A stretch of 64,000 bases of DNA, taken from Burkholderia sp. Ax-1719. Its GTDB lineage: Bacteria > Pseudomonadota > Gammaproteobacteria > Burkholderiales > Burkholderiaceae. Under the pieces are notes generated by a model. The model searched no databases. It saw only the letters and a list, made by a program, of their open reading frames with translations, and was not told the DNA's origin. A program made the translations under genes and the position numbers. The stretch covers positions 186,001 to 250,000 of the forward strand of contig NZ_VWWJ01000008.1 in assembly GCF_011753055.1 (NCBI RefSeq), in the 5' to 3' direction. Of the stretch, positions 35,733 through 43,643 are shown piece by piece. How positions within the stretch are numbered: the first letter of the stretch is position 1; the number at the start of each line of letters is the position of its first letter.

Positions 35733-35757
35733 CGCGCGGCGCGTTCTGTGCCGCGCG
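35733..35757 (+). terminator. Hairpin after mnmA
   Basis: Stem CGCGCGGC (35733-35740) / GCCGCGCG (35750-35757) followed by TCTCTCCTC. The T run is interrupted, so termination may be weak. Confidence 0.5.
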
Positions 35758-35958
35758 TCTCTCCTCGATCCTCCTGCGCTTTTCAACGCGCCTTTGCGCG
35801 GCATCGGCTCCGGCCCCGCAAAATCCTGCCCGCTTCCCGGCCAGTTTCACAAACTTGCGGCATCATTCGGGCACGTCAGCGCCGTACCCCGGCGCGGCGG
35901 GTTCGCGCGGCCCATGATCGGAGTTCGCGCGGCGAATCAAGAGATCGAGGAGTCCCCC

Positions 35959-37566
35959 ATGTTTTCCCGACGTTACCTCGCCATGTGGTGCGCGGTGCTG
36001 CTACTCGCGGCCTGTGTCATCGCAGCGGCGCTCCATCATCTGTCGTGGTTCTGCGCCATCGTGCCTGCGCTGTTCGTCGCGCTCGGCATCTACGACATGA
36101 CCCAGTTGCGCCACGCCATCCTGCGCAATTACCCGCTCTGGGGCCATCTGCGTTTCCTGTTCGAGTTCGTGCGGCCTGAAATCCGCCAGTACTTCGTCGA
36201 AGACGACACCGACGAAAAGCCCTTCTCGCTCGTCCAGCGCAGCGTGGTGTATCAGCGCTCGAAGAATGTCGTCGATAGCCGCCCTTACGGCACCGAACTC
36301 GACGTCAAGGCCATCGGCCACGAATGGATCAGCCATTCGCTCGCGCCCACCAAACTGAACGGCAGCGACTTCCGCGTACTGGTTGGCGCGAGCCGCGCGC
36401 AGCCGTATTCGATGTCGATTTTCAACATCTCGGCGATGAGCTTCGGCGCGCTGTCGGCCAACGCAATTCGCGCGCTCAATCTGGGCGCGAAAAAGGGCGG
36501 CTTTGCGCACGACACCGGCGAAGGCTCGATGTCGAAGTATCACCGCGAGCACGGCGGCGACATCATCTGGGAAATCGCCTCCGGCTACTTCGGTTGCCGC
36601 AACGACGACGGCACCTTCAGCGCCGACAAATTCCAGCGTCTCGCCAACGAGCCGCAAGTGAAGATGATCGAGGTGAAGCTCTCGCAAGGCGCGAAGCCGG
36701 GCCACGGCGGCATGCTGCTCGCGGCCAAGGTCACACCGGAAATCGCCGAAACGCGCGGTATTGCGATGGGCCAGGATTGCGTCTCGCCCGCACGCCATTC
36801 GGAGTTTTCGACACCGCGCGGCCTGCTCGAATTCGTCGAACGTCTGCGCAAGCTCTCGGGCGGCAAGCCGACCGGCTTCAAGCTGTGTATCGGCCATCCG
36901 TGGGAGTTTTTCGGCATCGCCAAGGCCATGCTCGAAACCGGCATCCTGCCCGACTTCATCGTCGTGGACGGCGCGGAAGGCGGCACGGGCGCCGCGCCCA
37001 TCGAGTTCACCGATCACATCGGCACGCCGCTGCAGGAAGGCCTGCTGCTGGTGCACAACACGCTCGTCGGTATCGGCCTGCGCGACAAGATCAAGATCGG
37101 CGCGAGCGGCAAGATCATCACCGCATTCGATATCGCCAAGACGATGGCGATTGGCGCGGACTGGGTGAACTCGGCGCGCGGCTTCATGTTCGCGGTCGGC
37201 TGCATTCAGGCGCAGAAGTGCCATTCGGACCGCTGCCCAACGGGCGTCGCCACGCAGGATCCGGTGCGCCAGCGCGCGCTCGACGTGCCCGACAAGGGTG
37301 AACGCGTCTACAACTTCCATCGCAATACGCTGCACGCGCTGCAGGAAATCATTCAGGCCGCGGGTCTCGACAGCCCGGCCGATCTGCGCGCGCATCACAT
37401 CGTGCGCCGCGTTTCCTCATACGAAGTGAAGCTGATGTCGGAGTTGCTGAAGTATCTGAAGCCGGGCGATCTGCTCGAAGCGCGCTATCGCTATCAGTTG
37501 TTTGAAAAGTGGTGGCCGGTGGCGCGTAGCGATTCGTTCGCGCCTGAAGTGGAGAAAATCGTTTGA
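35959..37566 (+). CDS. Membrane-anchored FMN glutamate-synthase-like protein
   Basis: 535 residues from ATG 35959, which follows GAGGAG. Residues about 5-50 form two hydrophobic helices, then a cytosolic domain matches the FMN-binding synthase domain of GltB: SFGALSANAIRALN, GGDIIWEIASGYFG, KPGHGGMLLAAKV, DGAEGGTGAAP and a 3Fe-4S motif CX5CX4C (Cys415, Cys421, Cys426 in CIQAQKCHSDRCPTG). There is no glutaminase domain and no GltD-type neighbour, so it is not a normal glutamate synthase; the reaction is unknown. Confidence 0.88.
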   Translation: MFSRRYLAMWCAVLLLAACVIAAALHHLSWFCAIVPALFVALGIYDMTQLRHAILRNYPLWGHLRFLFEFVRPEIRQYFVEDDTDEKPFSLVQRSVVYQRSKNVVDSRPYGTELDVKAIGHEWISHSLAPTKLNGSDFRVLVGASRAQPYSMSIFNISAMSFGALSANAIRALNLGAKKGGFAHDTGEGSMSKYHREHGGDIIWEIASGYFGCRNDDGTFSADKFQRLANEPQVKMIEVKLSQGAKPGHGGMLLAAKVTPEIAETRGIAMGQDCVSPARHSEFSTPRGLLEFVERLRKLSGGKPTGFKLCIGHPWEFFGIAKAMLETGILPDFIVVDGAEGGTGAAPIEFTDHIGTPLQEGLLLVHNTLVGIGLRDKIKIGASGKIITAFDIAKTMAIGADWVNSARGFMFAVGCIQAQKCHSDRCPTGVATQDPVRQRALDVPDKGERVYNFHRNTLHALQEIIQAAGLDSPADLRAHHIVRRVSSYEVKLMSELLKYLKPGDLLEARYRYQLFEKWWPVARSDSFAPEVEKIV

Positions 37567-37578
37567 TGTTTTATCGTC

Positions 37579-37600
37579 GATGGTTGCGCGTGCAACCATC
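37579..37600. repeat. Perfect 9-bp hairpin after the glutamate-synthase-like gene
   Basis: GATGGTTGC (37579-37587), loop GCGT, GCAACCATC (37592-37600). It has no T run and stands 28 bases before the real terminator; it may protect the transcript 3-prime end. Confidence 0.6.
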
Positions 37601-37627
37601 ATCGCCAAACTCGCAGACGTAAAAAAA

Positions 37628-37653
37628 GCGCGCATCGAAATGCGCGCTTTTTT
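37628..37653. terminator. Bidirectional terminator before the GST gene
   Basis: Stem GCGCGCAT (37628-37635) / ATGCGCGC (37640-37647), loop CGAA, A7 on the left and T6 on the right, between convergent genes. Confidence 0.92.
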
Positions 37654-37691
37654 ATTGCCGTTTAACAGGGGAATTTAAACGGCGTCGAGCT

Positions 37692-38303
37692 TCAAGCCTG
37701 CGGAATCGTATCCGCGAACGAAGGACGCTGCATCAGCTTCTCGAAGTGCTTCGCGAGATTCGGATGCAGATCGCGCCAGTCGAGTTCCGGCTGACGGAAG
37801 TCGAGATAGCCAAGCGCGCAACCCACCGCGATATCGGCGAGCGTGTAGCGGTTGCCCGCGCACCAGGCGTTGCCGCCCAGTCCCTTGGCCATCGCTTTCA
37901 GGCCTTCGTGGATCTTGCGGTTCTGACGCTCGATCCATGCGGCCGATTGCTGTTCGGGCGTGCGCTGCGTGCCTTCGTTGCGGATCAGCACGGCGGCGTC
38001 GAGCATGCCGTCGGCGAGCGCTTCCCAGCACCGCACTTCCACGCGCTCACGTCCGCCTTGCGGAATCAGCTTGCCGACCGGCGAGAGAATGTCCACGTAT
38101 TCGCAGATCACGCGCGAGTCGAATACGGCTTCGCCATCCTCCATCACGAGGCACGGCACCTTGCCGAGCGGGTTGAAATCGTGGATCGCCGTTTCGGCGG
38201 CCCACACGTTTTCAAGCACCAGCTTGTAGTCGATTTTCTTTTCGGCGAGCATGATCCGCGCCTTGCGGACATACGGGCTGCCGAGCGAACCGATAAGTTT
38301 CAT
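37692..38303 (-). CDS. Glutathione S-transferase family protein
   Basis: 203-residue cytosolic GST. The N-terminal thioredoxin-like domain starts MKLIGSLGSPYVRKARIMLA and has NPLGKVPCLVMEDGEAVFDS, the glutathione-binding cis-Pro and Glu/Asp-Ser motifs. The helical C-terminal domain carries YTLADIAVGCALGYLDFR, the N-capping box. The closest shape I recognise is the YibF-type bacterial GST. The ATG at 38303 was chosen for this conserved start; the frame runs further up to 38546 without support. Confidence 0.92.
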   Translation of the reverse strand: MKLIGSLGSPYVRKARIMLAEKKIDYKLVLENVWAAETAIHDFNPLGKVPCLVMEDGEAVFDSRVICEYVDILSPVGKLIPQGGRERVEVRCWEALADGMLDAAVLIRNEGTQRTPEQQSAAWIERQNRKIHEGLKAMAKGLGGNAWCAGNRYTLADIAVGCALGYLDFRQPELDWRDLHPNLAKHFEKLMQRPSFADTIPQA

Positions 38304-38513
38304 CGCACCTGCCTTTTCTGGAATTCGGCGGAAGTATACGTGGTAATCGGCAAATTCTGACGAGTTGCCCGCGCTATGGCGTGAATTCGGCTGCTGGCTG
38401 CGGCTGGCTGCGGTTGACTCTGTAGGCTCGATGCAACATCGGGCGCGTCGCGATGAGACTTGCGCCATGCATGGCGCTGCGCGGCGGCCGCGCGCTGACC
38501 AGACGGTCGGCGC

Positions 38514-38519
38514 TACAAT
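38514..38519 (+). promoter_or_regulatory. -10 box immediately before pepP
   Basis: TACAAT ends six bases before the pepP ATG at 38526. Transcription starting the usual seven bases on would begin at or next to the start codon. No good -35 is seen. Confidence 0.4.
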
Positions 38520-38525
38520 CGCACG

Positions 38526-40007
38526 ATGGACACGACCCTTACGCAAAGCGCCTCGGCGCCCGACGCTTCGGCCGCTTCGCGCACGGCAGCCGATGCAGTA
38601 GCCGACGCAGCCGCCGATTTACCGCGCGGCCCCGATGGCGGCGCAGCGCTCTATCGCGCGCGCCGCGAGCGCGTGCTGGCCGCGCTGCGCGCGCAAGGCG
38701 GCGGCGTGGCGCTGGTGCCCACCGCGCCCGAAGTCATGCGCAATCGCGACGCCGATTATCCCTATCGGCACGACAGCTATTTCTATTACCTCACCGGCTT
38801 TACGGAGCCCGAGGCGCTGCTCGTGCTCGACGCCAGCGCCGATGAAAATCAGCCCGCGTCGATCCTGTTCTGCCGCGCGAAAAACGTCGAACGCGAAACG
38901 TGGGAAGGCTTTCGTTTCGGTCCCGATGGCGCGCGCGAAGCGTTCGGTTTCGACGCCGCATTTCCCATCGACGATATCGACACCCAGATTCCGCGCCTGA
39001 TCGCAGGCCGCCCGGCATTGCACTATGCGCTTGCGGCGTCTGAACGTTTCGATGCGCAAGTGCGCGGCTGGATCGACGCCGTGCGCGCGCAGGCACGCAG
39101 CGGTGTGAGCGCACCCGCCGCCGCTTACGACCTGCTGCCGCTGCTCGACGAGATGCGTCTCGTGAAAGACGCACACGAACTCGACACGATGCGCCGCGCC
39201 GCGAAAATTTCGGCGCTCGCGCATATTCGCGCGATGCAGACGTGCCGCACCGGCATGCGCGAATACGAAATCGAAGCCGAATTGCTCTACACGTTCCGCA
39301 AGCACGGCGCACAGGCGCCCGCTTACGGATCGATCGTGGCGGCCGGCGCGAACGCGTGCGTGCTGCACTATCCGGCGGGCAATGCGGTTGCGCGCGAAGG
39401 CGACCTGATCCTGATCGACGCGGCCTGCGAGTTGAACGGCTACGCATCGGACATTACGCGCACCTTTCCCGCCAGCGGCCGCTTCACGAGCGCACAACGC
39501 GAACTCTACGACATCGTGCTCGCCGCGCAGCAAGCCGCGGTGGACGCAACGCGCGCAGGCGTGAATTTCGAGGCGCCGCACGACGCGGCCGTGCGCGTGC
39601 TCGCGCAAGGTCTGCTCGATACGGGCATTCTCGATCGTCAGCGCTTTGCCAGCGTCGACGATGTGATCGCCGAACGCGCGTATGCGCGCTTTTACATGCA
39701 TCGCACGGGCCACTGGCTCGGCATGGATGTGCATGACGTGGGCGATTATCGCGAGCGTGGTGAGCAGAGCACGAGCGATACACCGCCGTGGCGCACGCTG
39801 CGCGCAGGCATGACGCTCACCATCGAGCCCGGCCTGTACATTCGCGCGGCGGAAGATGTGCCCGAGCGCTATTGGGACATCGGCATCCGTATCGAGGACG
39901 ACGCCATCGTCACCGAGACCGGTTGCGAACTCATCACGCGCGGCGTGCCCGTGAACGCCGACGAAATCGAAGCGCTGATGCAGGACGCGCAGCGCGCGGG
40001 CGTTTAA
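38526..40007 (+). CDS. pepP: Xaa-Pro aminopeptidase PepP
   Basis: Manganese-dependent M24B peptidase that removes N-terminal residues ahead of proline. The 493-residue protein has an Ala/Asp-rich extension of about 35 residues, an N-terminal domain with YPYRHDSYFYYLTGF, and the pita-bread domain with DAACELNGYASDITRTF, HRTGHWLGMDVHDVG and TIEPGLYI, which supply the metal ligands. E. coli PepP is 441 residues. A start downstream of the extension is possible but no ribosome binding site favours it. ubiH follows, as in E. coli. Confidence 0.94.
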   Translation: MDTTLTQSASAPDASAASRTAADAVADAAADLPRGPDGGAALYRARRERVLAALRAQGGGVALVPTAPEVMRNRDADYPYRHDSYFYYLTGFTEPEALLVLDASADENQPASILFCRAKNVERETWEGFRFGPDGAREAFGFDAAFPIDDIDTQIPRLIAGRPALHYALAASERFDAQVRGWIDAVRAQARSGVSAPAAAYDLLPLLDEMRLVKDAHELDTMRRAAKISALAHIRAMQTCRTGMREYEIEAELLYTFRKHGAQAPAYGSIVAAGANACVLHYPAGNAVAREGDLILIDAACELNGYASDITRTFPASGRFTSAQRELYDIVLAAQQAAVDATRAGVNFEAPHDAAVRVLAQGLLDTGILDRQRFASVDDVIAERAYARFYMHRTGHWLGMDVHDVGDYRERGEQSTSDTPPWRTLRAGMTLTIEPGLYIRAAEDVPERYWDIGIRIEDDAIVTETGCELITRGVPVNADEIEALMQDAQRAGV

Positions 40008-40043
40008 ACGCTCATCGACACAACAAAGAACGAAGCCAGCGAC

Positions 40044-41315
40044 ATGAACGCAGTCAACGCAGCCAGCGAGCACACCACGCCCGCCCCTTTCGACCACGAC
40101 GTCATCATCGTCGGCGCGGGGCCGGTCGGGCTCGCGCTTGCGGGCTGGCTCGCGCAGCGCAGCGCGACCTCGTCGCTATCGGTTGCGCTGATCGACGCGC
40201 GCGAGCCCGAGGACAGCGCGGGCGACCCGCGCGCCATCGCAGTTTCGCAAGGCAGCCGCACGCTGCTGCAGGCACTCGCCTGGCCGCAGGACGCCACGTC
40301 GATCGAACGCATTCACGTCTCGCAGCGCGGCCACTTTGGCCGCACGCTGATCGATCGCCATGATTACGACCTGCCCGCGCTCGGTTACGTGGTGCGCTAT
40401 GGGTCGATCGTCCAGTCGCTTGCGCAGGCCGTGCGCGGTACGTCCGTGCAATGGCTGCACCGTACGCATGCGCAGGAACCGGTGGTCGAACACGACGGCG
40501 TGACGCTGCAGGTGGAAACTGCGGGCGTATCTCGCACGCTGCGCACGCGTATTCTCGTGAATGCCGAAGGCGGTTTGTATCGCGTGCAATCGCCTGCGGC
40601 CGATGCCGGGCAACAAGACGATGCAGCAAGCGCGACGCCTCAAGCCGCGCTGCAACGCGCGCAAAAACGCACGCGCGATTACGGCCAGACGGCGCTGGTC
40701 GGCGTGGTGACGGTGTCGTCACCGCAAGCCCACATGGCGTGGGAACGCTTCACCGACGAGGGCCCGATCGCCCTGCTGCCAATGGGCGGCGCGCGCGATG
40801 CCGATTTCGCGCTCGTGTGGTGTTCCGCGCCCGTCGAAGCGGCGCGCCGTGCAGCGCTTTCGGACGCCGAATTCCTCGCCGAACTCGGCGCCGCGTTCGG
40901 TACGCGCATGGGCCGCTTCACGCAGATTCAGGGGCGCGCGGCATTTCCGCTCGGTTTGAATGCGCTCGATACGCTGGTGTCCGGCCACGGTCGCATCGCG
41001 GCGGTCGGCAACGCGGCGCAGACGCTGCATCCGGTTGCGGGCCAAGGGCTGAATCTGGGCCTGCGCGACGCGCACGCGCTCGCCGACGCCCTCGCGCAGC
41101 ACGGCGCAACGCCGCTCGCACTAGGCGACTTCGCGGGCCGTCGCGCCTTCGACCGGCGCATGACGATCGGCGCAACGGATACGCTCGCGCGTCTGTTCAC
41201 GGTGGATTTCCCCGCGCTCGGCGCGCTGCGCGGGCTGGCGCTGACGGCGCTGGAATTCGTGCCGCCGGTGAAGACCGCGCTGGCGCGGCAGATGATGTTT
41301 GGGCAGCGGAGTTGA
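40044..41315 (+). CDS. ubiH: FAD-dependent ubiquinone hydroxylase UbiH family
   Basis: Flavin monooxygenase of the UbiH/UbiF/UbiI family, adding ring hydroxyls in aerobic ubiquinone synthesis. The 423 residues include the FAD motif DVIIVGAGPVGLALAGWL, DPRAIAVSQGSRTLL, and GRIAAVGNAAQTLHPVAGQGLN, the family form of the second FAD site. UbiH is preferred over its paralogues because pepP lies just upstream, the pepP-ubiH order of E. coli. The regiospecificity is inferred, not read from sequence. Confidence 0.85.
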   Translation: MNAVNAASEHTTPAPFDHDVIIVGAGPVGLALAGWLAQRSATSSLSVALIDAREPEDSAGDPRAIAVSQGSRTLLQALAWPQDATSIERIHVSQRGHFGRTLIDRHDYDLPALGYVVRYGSIVQSLAQAVRGTSVQWLHRTHAQEPVVEHDGVTLQVETAGVSRTLRTRILVNAEGGLYRVQSPAADAGQQDDAASATPQAALQRAQKRTRDYGQTALVGVVTVSSPQAHMAWERFTDEGPIALLPMGGARDADFALVWCSAPVEAARRAALSDAEFLAELGAAFGTRMGRFTQIQGRAAFPLGLNALDTLVSGHGRIAAVGNAAQTLHPVAGQGLNLGLRDAHALADALAQHGATPLALGDFAGRRAFDRRMTIGATDTLARLFTVDFPALGALRGLALTALEFVPPVKTALARQMMFGQRS

Positions 41316-41376
41316 TTTAACGCAGATTGAACGGTTCGAGAGACATGCGCGGGTGCGGCAGCTGCTGTAATATATC

Positions 41377-41396
41377 TATAATTTGTAGATACAAAT
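41377..41396 (+). promoter_or_regulatory. vapBC -10 box overlapped by a palindromic operator
   Basis: A consensus TATAAT (41377-41382) runs into the perfect palindrome ATTTGT-AGAT-ACAAAT (41381-41396), which abuts the ribosome binding site GAGG (41397-41400). This is the layout expected for autorepression by a VapB-VapC complex. Confidence 0.7.
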
Positions 41397-41407
41397 GAGG
41401 TGCGCGC

Positions 41408-41650
41408 ATGGATACCGCGAAGATCTTTAAGCATGGTGGTTCGCAAGCCGTTCGGTTGCCGAAGGATTTCCGATTCGAAACCGCTGAAGTCCGCATTCGA
41501 CGCCACGGCGCTGCGGTGATTCTCGAACCCGTTCCCAGCGACTGGGCCTGGTTGGCACCGTTAATCGGGCCGGTTGATTCAGATTTCGAAACCGGAGCAA
41601 CAACACAGCCGCATGAGCAGTCACGTCCTGGTCTGGACGTGTTCGAATGA
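41408..41650 (+). CDS. vapB: VapB-type antitoxin (AbrB-like)
   Basis: 80-residue antitoxin with a swapped-hairpin AbrB DNA-binding domain: MDTAKIFKHGGSQAVRLPKD, then FRFETAEVRIRRHGAAVILEP. The C-terminal part (about 45-80) is acidic and would wrap the toxin. Its stop overlaps the vapC ATG (ATGA at 41647-41650). Confidence 0.93.
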   Translation: MDTAKIFKHGGSQAVRLPKDFRFETAEVRIRRHGAAVILEPVPSDWAWLAPLIGPVDSDFETGATTQPHEQSRPGLDVFE

Positions 41651-42045
41651 AATTCCTGCTCGACACAAACGCGGTGATTGCCATACTCAAAGGCGAATCG
41701 CCCGTGTTGGCTCGTCTTCGAGAGCATTCGCCCAGCGATTTCGGATTGCCTTCGATCGTCGCGCATGAACTGTATTTCGGTGCCTATAAAAGCCAGCGCT
41801 CCATCGAAAATGTGGCGCGCGTGAGCGCCCTTCAATTCGAGGTCGTCTCGTTCGACGCTGAAGACGCCCAGCACGCCGGCGACATCCGCGCAAAGCTGGC
41901 ATCCGTCGGCACGCCAATCGGCCCATACGACGCGCTGATTGCCGGACAGGCACGCGCTCGCCAACTCGTCCTGGTGACGCACAACGTGCGCGAATTTGCG
42001 CGCGTCAGCGGGCTGCTCATTGAAGACTGGCAAACCAACGCCTGA
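41647..42045 (+). CDS. vapC: VapC-type PIN-domain ribonuclease toxin
   Basis: 132-residue PIN-domain RNase. The acidic metal site is intact: Asp6 in FLLDTNAVIA, Glu41 in VAHELYFGA, and Asp95 in GPYDALIAG, with the T-x-N-x-x-x-F motif THNVREFAR (Thr111, Asn113). All key residues are present, so the toxin should be active. VapC family members usually cut tRNA or rRNA; the target here is unknown. Confidence 0.94.
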   Translation: MKFLLDTNAVIAILKGESPVLARLREHSPSDFGLPSIVAHELYFGAYKSQRSIENVARVSALQFEVVSFDAEDAQHAGDIRAKLASVGTPIGPYDALIAGQARARQLVLVTHNVREFARVSGLLIEDWQTNA

Positions 42046-42275
42046 ACGCTCGAAAAATACGCATTCCGCGAACACGATTTATAGGGTTGCATCACTTTCC
42101 GGCGCGCTATGCACGCACTTGCGCGCCGCTCCAAACAACACCAGGGTCCGCGACCCGAGCCCCCGCATCTCGTTAACGCTAAAATAGCGGTTTCCCCTTT
42201 TCGAGCCGCAGACGCGCCAACGCCTTCGACTTTCGTCGGAGCCTGCCGGGCGCGCTGCCGCTTTTGTCGCGCATC

Positions 42276-43340
42276 ATGTTCACAATCGGCCGTCACACCC
42301 TGCGCAATAACCTGTTCGTCGCCCCGATGGCGGGCGTCACGGACAGGCCGTTCCGTCAGTTGTGCAAGCGCCTGGGCGCGGGCTACGCCGTCTCGGAAAT
42401 GGTTGCGTCCAACGCGCAGCTCTGGAAGAGCGAAAAGACCATGCGCCGCGCCAATCACGCGGGCGAAGTCGAGCCGATTTCCGTGCAGATCGCGGGCGCC
42501 GCCCCCGAAATGATGGCCGAAGCCGCGCGGTATAACGTCGCAAACGGCGCGCAGATCATCGACATCAACATGGGCTGTCCGGCCAAGAAGGTCTGCAATG
42601 TGGCCGCCGGTTCCGCGCTGCTGCAGAACGAGCCGCTGGTTGCGCGCATCGTGAAAGCGGTTGTCGATGCCGTGGGTGTGGGGCCAGATGCCGTTCCCGT
42701 CACGCTGAAAATCCGCACCGGCTGGGACCGCGATAATAAAAACGCGCTCACCGTCGCGCGCATCGCCGAAGACTGCGGCATTTCCATGCTGACCGTGCAC
42801 GGCCGCACTCGCGCCGATCTTTACCACGGCGAAGCGGAGTACGAAACGATTGCCGCGGTGAAGGCCGCCGCGCGCATTCCGGTGGTCGCCAACGGCGACA
42901 TCACCAGGCCGCAAAAAGCCAAACACGTGCTCGAAGTGACGGGTGCGGACGCCATCATGATCGGTCGCGCGGCGCAGGGGCGTCCGTGGCTGTTCCGCGA
43001 AATCGAGCATTTTCTCGCTACCGGCGAGCTGTTGCCGCCGCCGCGCGTCGACGAAATCCAGATGATCATGAATGAGCATCTGGAGGACCACTACGCGTTT
43101 TATGGCGAGTTTACGGGCGTGCGTACTGCGCGCAAGCATATCGGCTGGTACACTCGCGGCCTTTGCGGCGCCAACGCGTTCCGGCATCGCATGAACACGC
43201 TGGACACCACACGCGAACAACTCGCCGCCGTCAATCAGTTCTTCGACGAGCAAAAAGCCGTTTCCGAGCGCCTCGTCTACGAAGACGATGAAAACGGCGC
43301 ACAAGGCGAGCGCGAACCCAACGATCGACTGGCAGCATGA
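42276..43340 (+). CDS. dusB: tRNA-dihydrouridine synthase DusB
   Basis: FMN- and NADPH-dependent enzyme that reduces uridine in the tRNA D-loop. ATG 42276 gives 354 residues (MFTIGRHTLRNNLFVAPMAG); a TTG four codons upstream is also in frame. Catalytic Cys101 lies in INMGCPAKKVC, followed by KIRTGWD, HGRTRADLYHG and GADAIMIGRAAQGRPW. It overlaps the fis start by four bases, the conserved dusB-fis operon. Confidence 0.95.
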   Translation: MFTIGRHTLRNNLFVAPMAGVTDRPFRQLCKRLGAGYAVSEMVASNAQLWKSEKTMRRANHAGEVEPISVQIAGAAPEMMAEAARYNVANGAQIIDINMGCPAKKVCNVAAGSALLQNEPLVARIVKAVVDAVGVGPDAVPVTLKIRTGWDRDNKNALTVARIAEDCGISMLTVHGRTRADLYHGEAEYETIAAVKAAARIPVVANGDITRPQKAKHVLEVTGADAIMIGRAAQGRPWLFREIEHFLATGELLPPPRVDEIQMIMNEHLEDHYAFYGEFTGVRTARKHIGWYTRGLCGANAFRHRMNTLDTTREQLAAVNQFFDEQKAVSERLVYEDDENGAQGEREPNDRLAA

Positions 43341-43570
43341 GCAAGCACAATATCGAACAATCCGTCCGCGATAGCCTGGGAGTCTATTTCCAGGATCTCG
43401 ACGGCAGCAATCCGCACGACGTCTATGAAATGGTGATGGCGTGCGTTGAAAAACCGATGCTCGAGGTGGTGCTCGAGCAGGCCGGCGGCAATCAGTCGCT
43501 GGCCGCCGAGTACCTCGGCATCAACCGCAATACGCTGCGCAAGAAGCTCCAGCAGCACGGTCTGCTGTAA
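43337..43570 (+). CDS. fis: Nucleoid-associated regulator Fis
   Basis: 77-residue DNA-bending protein active in fast growth. It is shorter than E. coli Fis (98) because the N-terminal arm is reduced, as in other betaproteobacteria. The core helices (SVRDSLGVYFQDLDG, MLEVVLEQAGGNQ) and the C-terminal helix-turn-helix (AAEYLGINRNTLRKKLQQ) are intact. It is translationally coupled to dusB. Confidence 0.96.
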   Translation: MSKHNIEQSVRDSLGVYFQDLDGSNPHDVYEMVMACVEKPMLEVVLEQAGGNQSLAAEYLGINRNTLRKKLQQHGLL

Positions 43571-43643
43571 CGGCCGTCGCGGCCCGCCGCACCTCTGGAC
43601 TTCCAGCGCTCACTTCTCGATCTCCCGGCAACTCTCCCCCATC

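Noticed and set aside
42180..42185. TAAAAT as the dusB-fis promoter -10
   Set aside because: No -35 partner and 90 bases from the start; too weak to list as a promoter.
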